A DNA stretch of 56,759 nt, from positions 1 to 56,759 of the forward strand of contig JBAXTB010000006.1 in assembly GCA_037130425.1 (NCBI GenBank). The letters run 5' to 3'. This document shows, piece by piece, positions 1 through 5,871 of this stretch. The position numbers and the translations under genes are program-made. The DNA comes from M3007 sp037130425 (GTDB taxonomy: Bacteria > Bacteroidota > Bacteroidia > Chitinophagales > Saprospiraceae). Below the pieces are notes generated by a model. That model was not told the origin of the DNA, ran no database searches, and worked only from the letters and a program-made list of their open reading frames with translations. The number at the start of each line of letters is the position of its first letter. The first letter of the stretch is position 1.

Positions 1-1
1 A

Positions 2-250
2 GGGCAATGTCATTGACTTAAGGGTTACCACAGCCCCAAAGGGGCGAAATCATTAGAATTGGGCAACGCCCAATTTAAAATAGCCAAGGTTTTTGAGAAG
101 CCCTGAAAGGGCGGAATCATACGTAGCGCCGGATGATTTCGCCCTTTCAGGGCTTAGATCTCACACGGCTTCAAAGGCACAGGGTGTTACCCTGTGTTAA
201 TGATTTCGTCCTTTCAGGACTTTAAAATCCTTAAGTCAATGACATTGCCC
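2..250. repeat. Structured element with 22-bp perfect terminal inverted repeats
   Basis: Positions 2-23 and 229-250 are perfect reverse complements of 22 bp (the outer end begins GGGCAATGTCATTG). The interior is a series of smaller hairpins: GCCCC-AAA-GGGGC near 33-45, GGGC-AAC-GCCC near 62-72, a long near-perfect pair with the core GCCCTGAAAGGGCG at about 99-121 against 132-156, and CACAGGG-TGTTA-CCCTGTG near 178-197. No coding frame is convincing. The layout resembles a REP/MITE-type non-autonomous element that could be mobilised by a transposase elsewhere; that role is inferred. The window begins one base before the element, so flanking target duplications cannot be judged. Confidence 0.75.
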
Positions 251-321
251 CGGAGGGCTACGGTTTCTACATATCTTTACCAATGCAGGAATAATGGGGG
301 GCAAATATTAATTGCGGTTTA

Positions 322-536
322 GTTGTGTATGCGTAATCGGCCTTTGTGTCCTTTGTGAAATCTTTGTGCGCTTTGTGTTTACCCCTCTCAAGCAGGTCAA
401 AGCCTTATAATTTCTGGTTTTGAGGTAAATATGTTTAGTACAGCATCTTGGCTTAGCCGAGTTAGAGGAGAAAACACAAAGATCACGAAGGTTACACAAA
501 GGACACAAAGGCCGACTAAGTGTACTCCGCTTCATA
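322..536 (+). repeat. MITE-like repeat, copy A (CTTTGTGTCC family)
   Basis: About 215 bp that recur in opposite orientation at 8461-8690. Its two ends are imperfect inverted repeats of each other: the left end contains CCTTTGTGTCCTTTGTG and the right end CACAAAGGACACAAAGG, extending about 50 bp each side. The middle (about 370-470) is shared between copies but is not palindromic. There is no convincing coding frame; short open frames here are by-products of the repeat. It is likely a non-autonomous element. Confidence 0.8.
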
Positions 537-696
537 AAGGACTTTACTACATTCAGAAAAACATTTGCCCCCGTAGACTCCCGCGCTCATTTTCAAATAA
601 TTCCGTAGTAAAAAATATCCACATCGAGTTATTAACATTGTGGATAAAAAACACAACGCTTAATACCCATTGAAAATCAGTATATTGTATTAACAG

Positions 697-714
697 CTAA
701 CATTTTGTGGAAAA
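697..714 (+). promoter_or_regulatory. RNR-shared 18-bp motif with DnaA-box-like core, nrdB copy
   Basis: The sequence CTAACATTTTGTGGAAAA matches the nrdA upstream copy at 2545-2562 (TTAACATCGTGTGGAAAA) at 15 of 18 positions. The 3' half read on the minus strand is TTTTCCACA, which fits the general bacterial DnaA-box consensus TTWTNCACA. A related copy, TTAACATTGTGGATAAA, lies at 632-648. It ends 5 bp before the proposed -33 element. Binding by DnaA or another regulator is inferred. Confidence 0.5.
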
Positions 715-719
715 CTTCA

Positions 720-750
720 TTTCAAGCAAATTTTTTATCCCTTAATTTAG
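720..750 (+). promoter_or_regulatory. Candidate nrdB promoter
   Basis: TTTC at 720-723 and TAATTTAG at 743-750 are separated by 19 bp, close to the Bacteroidota pattern TTTG-N19-TAnnTTTG (7 of 8 in the -7 box). It is placed like the nrdA promoter, with the 18-bp motif ending 5 bp upstream of the -33. The alternative is the perfect -7 box at 829-836, which has a poorer -33. Confidence 0.4.
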
Positions 751-958
751 CTGCTCAAACATCGTTGCGGCAGGCGTGAAACCCTGAGCATAATTTACAG
801 CCGCTTCATCCCATTTATTCGCCTTGTTTATCTTTGTCCAGTTCGGTTTTACGGCACGAAATGTTGCCGAAACCGTTATTGAACATCGTAAGGATTTTAC
901 GGACGCCGTTTGACACGACAATAACCTTCTCTAAATAATAGTCACACACACCATTAAA

Positions 959-1945
959 ATGTCACAAGAATCATTTGCACCAGATCCACTGCTGGCGGAA
1001 AACGCCGACCGCTTCGTACTTTTTCCAATCAAATACTCCACCATCTGGGAATGGTATAAAAAATCAGTGGCTTCGTTTTGGACCGTAGAAGAAGTTGATC
1101 TTACCCAGGATATGAACGACTGGGATCAAAAACTCAACGACGGGGAGCGCCACTTTATCAAACACGTGCTCGCCTTTTTTGCCGCGTCCGACGGGATTGT
1201 AAATGAAAATCTTGTGCTCAATTTCATGCGGGAAGTACAGATTCCGGAAGCCCGCTGTTTTTACGGATTTCAGGTGGCGATCGAGAACATTCACTCCGAA
1301 ATGTATTCGCTGCTGATCGACACCTATATTAAGGAGCCTAAAGAAAAAGACTTCCTGTTTAATGCCCTGCGCAACCTTGATTGTGTGTCGAAAAAAGGCA
1401 ACTGGGCTTTGCGTTGGATCGAAAACGCCCCCACCTTCGCACACCGCCTGATTGCTTTTGCTGCGGTAGAAGGCATTTTCTTTTCCGGTTCGTTCTGCGC
1501 CATTTACTGGCTCAAAAAACGCGGCCTCATGCCGGGCCTTACTTTTTCAAACGAACTGATTAGCCGCGATGAAGGTATGCACTGCGACTTTGCCTGCCTG
1601 CTGTTTTCCATGCTTCAGGACAAACCGGATGCAGCGGAAATTACAGCCATTATTACAGAAGCCGTTTCGTTTGAAAAAGAATTCGTGACCGACGCCTTAC
1701 CGGTTTCACTCATCGGTATGAACGCCGACATGATGAGCCAGTACATTGAATTTGTGGCAGATCGCCTGCTGAATTCACTCGGCGCGGATAAATTTTACAA
1801 CACCGCCAACCCATTCCCGTGGATGGACCTGATTTCAATGCAGGGCAAAACCAATTTCTTCGAAAAACGGGTGGGCGATTATCAAAAAGCCGGCGTGATG
1901 GGCAAACGCGAAGAACAAGCGTTCACCATGGAAGCCGACTTTTAG
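959..1945 (+). CDS. nrdB: Ribonucleoside-diphosphate reductase, beta subunit (class Ia)
   Basis: This is the radical-bearing small subunit of class Ia ribonucleotide reductase, which with NrdA reduces NDPs to dNDPs in the cytoplasm. The 328 residues resemble the eukaryotic-type R2. Expected diiron ligands are visible as D78, E109, H112, E171, E205 and H208, with the same spacing as in mouse R2 (31, 3, 62, 34, 3). The tyrosyl-radical residue is Y116 in HSEMYSLL, so this is not a metal-only or Tyr-less variant. The tail ends AFTMEADF, comparable to the R2 tail that docks on R1. The ATG at 959 gives the full family N-terminus. The yegP-like gene follows after 36 bp and is probably co-transcribed. 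nrdA is separate, with its own promoter region. Confidence 0.98.
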   Translation: MSQESFAPDPLLAENADRFVLFPIKYSTIWEWYKKSVASFWTVEEVDLTQDMNDWDQKLNDGERHFIKHVLAFFAASDGIVNENLVLNFMREVQIPEARCFYGFQVAIENIHSEMYSLLIDTYIKEPKEKDFLFNALRNLDCVSKKGNWALRWIENAPTFAHRLIAFAAVEGIFFSGSFCAIYWLKKRGLMPGLTFSNELISRDEGMHCDFACLLFSMLQDKPDAAEITAIITEAVSFEKEFVTDALPVSLIGMNADMMSQYIEFVADRLLNSLGADKFYNTANPFPWMDLISMQGKTNFFEKRVGDYQKAGVMGKREEQAFTMEADF

Positions 1946-1981
1946 TTTTTAAAGATTGTTTCACAAACCAAATTATTACAA

Positions 1982-2317
1982 ATGGGCAAATTTGTTATTT
2001 CCGCCAGAACAAACGGTGAATTTCAATTCAACCTCAAAGCCGACAACGGTCAGGTGATTCTCAGCAGCGAAGGCTACACAGCAAAAGCCGGCTGCACCAA
2101 CGGCATCAACTCCGTCATCAATAATTCATTTGACGACAGCCGCTACGAACGCAAAACAGCATCGAACGGCAAATTCTACTTCGTGCTCAAAGCCGGTAAC
2201 GGTCAGGTGATCGGCACCAGCCAAATGTACGAAAGCGAATCCGGTTGCGAAAACGGCATCGCCTCGGTGAAAATCAACGCAACCGACGCGGCAGCCATCG
2301 TCGACGAAACAGTGTAG
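1982..2317 (+). CDS. YegP/DUF1508-family protein (UPF0339)
   Basis: A 111-residue protein made of two tandem DUF1508 repeats. Each has the pattern GxFxFxLKAxNGQVI..S..Y....GC.NGI.SV: about residues 2-48 (GEFQFNLKADNGQVI) and 53-101 (GKFYFVLKAGNGQVI). These are small cytoplasmic proteins with no established biochemical role. There is no signal peptide. It lies 36 bp downstream of nrdB on the same strand and is probably in its transcript; a link to nucleotide metabolism is only suggested by position. The stop codon is directly followed by an intergenic repeat (2318-2440). Confidence 0.93.
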   Translation: MGKFVISARTNGEFQFNLKADNGQVILSSEGYTAKAGCTNGINSVINNSFDDSRYERKTASNGKFYFVLKAGNGQVIGTSQMYESESGCENGIASVKINATDAAAIVDETV

Positions 2318-2440
2318 GGAATATCGAACGGACGAACACCGAATATCGAACGGGGGCGTTGGGCTTGGTATTTGAAGATGCCGGGCGTAACGCCCCCATT
2401 CGATGTTCGATATTCCCCTGTTCGATGTTCGATATTCCCC
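2318..2440 (-). repeat. Stop-codon-adjacent palindromic repeat, copy A
   Basis: It starts on the base after the yegP stop codon. Outer arms carry GAATATCGAAC / GTTCGATATTC and the inner stem is GAACGGGGGCGTT / AACGCCCCCATTC around a GC-rich centre. Its reverse complement aligns with the copies at 37986-38100 and 40211-40357 (shared core GGGGGCG...TACCAAGC...CGCCCCC). It could act as a transcription terminator or 3'-end stabiliser, but there is no clean U-tract. Confidence 0.8.
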
Positions 2441-2544
2441 TGTTTGTCAATGTCTTCCGAAAAAGCTAACACTAAGTTACTAACATTGTTAATAAGAAAA
2501 CTCACAAAATATTCCTATTGATTATCAACAACTTACATTAGTTA

Positions 2545-2562
2545 TTAACATCGTGTGGAAAA
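2545..2562 (+). promoter_or_regulatory. RNR-shared 18-bp motif with DnaA-box-like core, nrdA copy
   Basis: TTAACATCGTGTGGAAAA, preceded by GTTA; the extended block GTTATTAACAT-Y-GTG also occurs at 628-642 upstream of nrdB. The 3' half is TTTTCCACA on the minus strand. It ends 5 bp before the -33 of the proposed nrdA promoter, the same spacing as at nrdB. The regulator is not known from the sequence. Confidence 0.5.
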
Positions 2563-2567
2563 AAAAA

Positions 2568-2599
2568 TTTGCCCACCCCTGCAAATCTCCCTAATTTCG
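2568..2599 (+). promoter_or_regulatory. Candidate nrdA promoter
   Basis: TTTG at 2568-2571 and TAATTTCG at 2592-2599 are separated by 20 bp and match the Bacteroidota TTTG-N19-TAnnTTTG pattern with one mismatch in the -7 box. The predicted start is near 2605, leaving a leader of about 250 nt before the nrdA ATG. Nothing in that leader (2600-2853) was recognisable as a riboswitch. Confidence 0.5.
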
Positions 2600-2853
2600 C
2601 TTCCCTAAGTATGACAGAATAGATCTGTTGTATTCCCTCTGTTATTATCACAGTTATTTCACGGCACTCGATGCGCGCCTTACAGGTTTTCTCATGTAAG
2701 GCAATCCTTGTCTGAAACGGTTAACTTGCTTTAAGCATCTTTAACCGCCTTAAATTTTACGCTGCTTTTTAATCCTGCGACGAACTTGCTTCAGTTATAA
2801 CACCATCAAGAACAAGAAAGAAAACCGACATCATTACAATTAAAACAACCATT

Positions 2854-5283
2854 ATGCAAGTAATCAAACGTTCAGGCAGAAAGGAGGAAGTATCCTTTGA
2901 CAAAATCACGGCCCGTATCCGTAAAATGTCTTACGGACTTGACACCAATTATGTCAACATTATTGAAGTGTCAAAAAAGGTCATTATGGGCCTTTACGAC
3001 GGCGTAACCACGGTTTCGCTCGACAACCTGGCAGCAGAAACAGCGGCCACCATGGCCACCGTTCACCCCGATTATGCCTTGCTGGCGGCCCGCATCGCGG
3101 TAAGCAACCTGCACAAGGAAACGGATAAGTCATTCCACAAGGTAATTCAGGATTTGTACCACTATATCGACCCGAAAACGGGCGATCGGGCCGGACTGAT
3201 TAGCGAGGAAGTATATAAAATCGTTCAAAAAAACAAGGAACGCCTCGACAGCGCCATCATTTTTGACCGGGACTTTGAATTTGATTATTTCGGGTTTAAA
3301 ACCCTCGAACGTTCCTACCTCATGCGGATGAACGGCAAGGTGGTGGAACGCCCGCAACACTTGTTCATGCGCGTGTCCGTAGGCATACACATGAACGATA
3401 TTGACGCCGCGATTGAAACCTACAACCTGATGTCGGAGCGCTGGTTTATCCACGCCACCCCTACCCTCTTCAACGCCGGCACACCAAAACCACAGTTGTC
3501 GTCCTGTTTCCTGCTGAGCATGACAGACGACAGCATCAAGGGCATTTTTGAAACCCTGTCGCGTTGCGCCCTCATCTCTCAAAGCGCCGGCGGCATCGGT
3601 TTAAGCATCCATAACATTCGCGCTACGGGTTCTTACATCAAAGGAACCGGCGGTACTTCAAACGGTATTATCCCGATGTTGCGCGTATTCAACGACGCTG
3701 CCCGTTATGTAGATCAGGGCGGCGGCAAACGCAAAGGCGCATTCGCCGTGTATCTTGAACCCTGGCACGCCGATATTTATGAGTTTTTGGAACTGAAAAA
3801 GAACCACGGCAAAGAAGAAATGCGCGCCCGCGATTTGTTCTATGCTATGTGGATCTCCGATTTGTTCATGGAACGCGTAAAAGACGACGCCGATTGGTCG
3901 CTCTTCGATCCGAATGAAGCGTCCGGTCTGTTTGATGTGTACGGCGGCGAATTTGAAGCCCTGTACCACAAATACGAACAGGAAGGTCGCCAGCGCAAAG
4001 TGGTGAAAGCCCGCGAGTTATGGAACGCCATCCTTGAAAGTCAGATTGAAACAGGTACGCCTTATATATTGTATAAAGACGCGGCCAACAAAAAGAGCAA
4101 CCAGAAAAACCTCGGCACCATCCGTTCCAGCAACCTGTGTACCGAGATCATGGAATACACCTCGCCCGACGAAGTAGCAGTGTGTAACTTGGCATCATTG
4201 GCTTTGCCTAAATTTGTGGACAACGGTACCTTTAATTTCGAAAAACTCTACGAAATCAGCCGTGTCGTGACCCGCAACCTGAATAAAGTCATTGACATCA
4301 ACTATTACCCGATTCCGGAAGCAGAGCGTTCCAACATGCGCCACCGCCCGATCGGTTTGGGTGTACAGGGTTTGGCCGACGTATTCATTTTGATGCGTTG
4401 TCCGTTCGACAGCCCGGAAGCGCGTCAACTGAACAAGGATATTTTTGAAACGATTTACTTTGCAGCGGTTACTGAAAGCTGTGCCCTGGCTGAAAAACAC
4501 GGCGCTTACGAAACCTTCCAGGGTTCGCCGATCAGCAAAGGCCAATTCCAGTTTGACCTGTGGGATGTTCAACCCTCCGACCGTTGGGATTGGGACAGCC
4601 TGCGCAAACGCGTGATGAAAACCGGCGTGCGCAACTCCCTCTTGCTGGCTCCGATGCCGACCGCTTCAACCAGCCAGATCCTCGGCAACAACGAATGTTT
4701 CGAGCCTTACACTTCCAACCTCTACACGCGCCGCACCCTCGCAGGCGAACACATCGTGGTGAACAAACACCTCATGCGCGACCTCGTGCGCCTTGGTATG
4801 TGGAATGAAGACATGCGCGAAGCCATCATGGCGGCCAACGGCTCCATCCAGGGCATTGAAGATATTCCGGTTGAAATCCGCGATTTGTACAAAACCGCCT
4901 ACGAAATCAGCCAAAAAGTCATCATTGACCTTTCGGCCGACCGTGGCGCCTTTATCTGCCAAAGCCAGTCGCTTAACCTGTTCATGGAAGCGCCTACATT
5001 CGGCAAATTGTCGTCCATGCATTTTTATGCCTGGCAAAAGGGCCTGAAAACGGGCATGTACTACCTGCGTTCCAAAGCGGCTACTGAACCGATCAAATTT
5101 ACGCTAAGCCAAAAGCACCAGCAAAAATTTGCTGTAAATGCCGTGGTAAATGAAGCCTCGGTAACAACTGCAGCGCCGCAAACGGTTCCTGCCCCACTCC
5201 AAATGGCGGCCCTTGATGTAAACGAAATACAAGGCAAAATCTGCAGTATCGATAATCCGGACTGCGAGGCTTGCTCGGCGTAG
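2854..5283 (+). CDS. nrdA: Ribonucleoside-diphosphate reductase, alpha subunit (class Ia)
   Basis: The catalytic large subunit, 809 residues, partner of NrdB. An ATP-cone domain fills roughly residues 1-90 (VIKRSGRKEEVSFDKI), implying dATP/ATP activity control. Active-site residues fall at the eukaryotic R1 positions: C218 (LSSCFLL), N427-L-C429-T-E431 and C444, with the radical-transfer pair Y736-Y737 (MYYLRS). The C-terminal tail ends CSIDNPDCEACSA, the redox pair that passes electrons from thioredoxin or glutaredoxin. The ATG at 2854 gives the complete ATP cone. Its upstream region holds a promoter and an 18-bp motif also found before nrdB. The stop codon is followed within 7 bp by the GGACGGT repeat. 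No missing key residue was seen. Confidence 0.98.
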   Translation: MQVIKRSGRKEEVSFDKITARIRKMSYGLDTNYVNIIEVSKKVIMGLYDGVTTVSLDNLAAETAATMATVHPDYALLAARIAVSNLHKETDKSFHKVIQDLYHYIDPKTGDRAGLISEEVYKIVQKNKERLDSAIIFDRDFEFDYFGFKTLERSYLMRMNGKVVERPQHLFMRVSVGIHMNDIDAAIETYNLMSERWFIHATPTLFNAGTPKPQLSSCFLLSMTDDSIKGIFETLSRCALISQSAGGIGLSIHNIRATGSYIKGTGGTSNGIIPMLRVFNDAARYVDQGGGKRKGAFAVYLEPWHADIYEFLELKKNHGKEEMRARDLFYAMWISDLFMERVKDDADWSLFDPNEASGLFDVYGGEFEALYHKYEQEGRQRKVVKARELWNAILESQIETGTPYILYKDAANKKSNQKNLGTIRSSNLCTEIMEYTSPDEVAVCNLASLALPKFVDNGTFNFEKLYEISRVVTRNLNKVIDINYYPIPEAERSNMRHRPIGLGVQGLADVFILMRCPFDSPEARQLNKDIFETIYFAAVTESCALAEKHGAYETFQGSPISKGQFQFDLWDVQPSDRWDWDSLRKRVMKTGVRNSLLLAPMPTASTSQILGNNECFEPYTSNLYTRRTLAGEHIVVNKHLMRDLVRLGMWNEDMREAIMAANGSIQGIEDIPVEIRDLYKTAYEISQKVIIDLSADRGAFICQSQSLNLFMEAPTFGKLSSMHFYAWQKGLKTGMYYLRSKAATEPIKFTLSQKHQQKFAVNAVVNEASVTTAAPQTVPAPLQMAALDVNEIQGKICSIDNPDCEACSA

Positions 5284-5289
5284 GCATTA

Positions 5290-5550
5290 CGGTGGACGGT
5301 GGACGGTAGACGGTAGACGGTGGACGGTGGACGGGGGGCTTCGGGTTTGAGTTTGTGATTGAATTTGATCTTGTGTTTGAATTTGATATTTAACTTTTTG
5401 AATATCAAACCTTAAAACTCAAATTCAAGATCAAATTCAATCACAAATTCAAGATCAAGTTCAACCACAAATTCAAGATCAAGTTCAACCACAAACTCAA
5501 ACCCGAAGCCCCCCCGTCTACCGTCTACCCTCAACCGTGCCCCGTCAAAA
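5290..5550. repeat. GGTGGACGG repeat with a large hairpin and tandem 24-bp units
   Basis: After the nrdA stop comes an array of heptamer-like units (GGTGGAC/GGTAGAC, 5291-5333). It runs into GGCTTCGGGTTTGAGTTTGTG (about 5337-5357), which is mirrored at about 5489-5510 and followed by CCCCGTCTACCGTCTACC. The centre contains three direct 24-bp units at 5421-5444, 5445-5468 and 5469-5492. The last two are identical (AAATTCAAGATCAAG...) and the first differs at two positions. Their complements occur in the left arm (5355-5390). A related GACGGTGGACGG array follows the stop of the AsmA-like gene at 48308-48350. No coding frame is convincing. Confidence 0.8.
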
Positions 5551-5668
5551 AACATCCCCTGGCTTGTCAGATCAACCAAGTAGTCGGACCGGTAATAGCA
5601 CATTTTCCCTTCGCTATAAACGCTTTTCCCACACTTTTTCCCACAAGACCGGTCTGTAACGAAAATGA

Positions 5669-5698
5669 TTTGTCAGTCAGGGGTTTATACTAAATTTG
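5669..5698 (+). promoter_or_regulatory. Bacteroidota-type promoter for the T9SS Asp-box gene
   Basis: TTTG at 5669-5672, an 18-bp spacer, then TAAATTTG at 5691-5698, a perfect TAnnTTTG -7 box. The predicted transcript starts at the left edge of the MITE-like element at 5701, so the 5' leader of the following gene would consist almost entirely of that element. Confidence 0.6.
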
Positions 5699-5700
5699 CG

Positions 5701-5859
5701 GAGGCTGTCGCATAAGTATCAATTGATTTCACTAAGCCAAATTTTATTTTGAAATAAGTAAATACTCATTTGATGACTCTGAGTCATCTGATGAGTATTT
5801 ACTTATTTCAAAATAAAATTTGATATTTCAGTTTTACTATTTGCTTATGAAACAGCCTC
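5701..5859. repeat. MITE-like palindromic element between promoter and gene
   Basis: The ends are inverted repeats (GAGGCTGTCGCATAAG at 5701-5716 against CTTATGAAACAGCCTC at 5844-5859, 14 of 16 matching). The centre is a 42-bp arm palindrome (5738-5779 with 5781-5822, one-base loop, two mismatches) containing GAAATAAGTAAATACTCAT. The end sequence resembles termini of several insertion sequence families, but no specific family is claimed. It ends 12 bp before the ATG at 5872. No clear target-site duplication is visible. Confidence 0.75.
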
Positions 5860-5871
5860 AACAAGTCTACT

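Larger units (their letters stand above)
537..958 (+). promoter_or_regulatory. nrdB upstream region
   Basis: This 420-bp non-coding stretch leads into nrdB. It contains a match to the DnaA-box consensus in reverse orientation at 638-647 (TTGTGGATAA), an inverted near-match at 614-622 (ATATCCACA), and a second box at 705-714 (TTGTGGAAAA), which fits TTWTNCACA on the minus strand. Two promoter candidates follow: one at 720-750 and a perfect TAnnTTTG (TATCTTTG) at 829-836, 122 bp before the start codon. No NrdR-type tandem palindrome was recognised. Confidence 0.5.

Noticed and set aside
308..673. Short open frames on both strands near the left end
   Set aside because: They lie in the MITE-like repeat and its flank, have repetitive composition and no family features.
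537..958. Chromosomal replication origin because of DnaA-box matches
   Set aside because: Only two or three boxes, no dnaA/dnaN/gidA nearby, and the same motif recurs at the nrdA promoter, which fits regulation better.
5421..5492. CRISPR-like array of 24-bp repeats
   Set aside because: The units are directly adjacent without spacers, the inner sequence recurs inverted in the left arm, and no cas genes are present.
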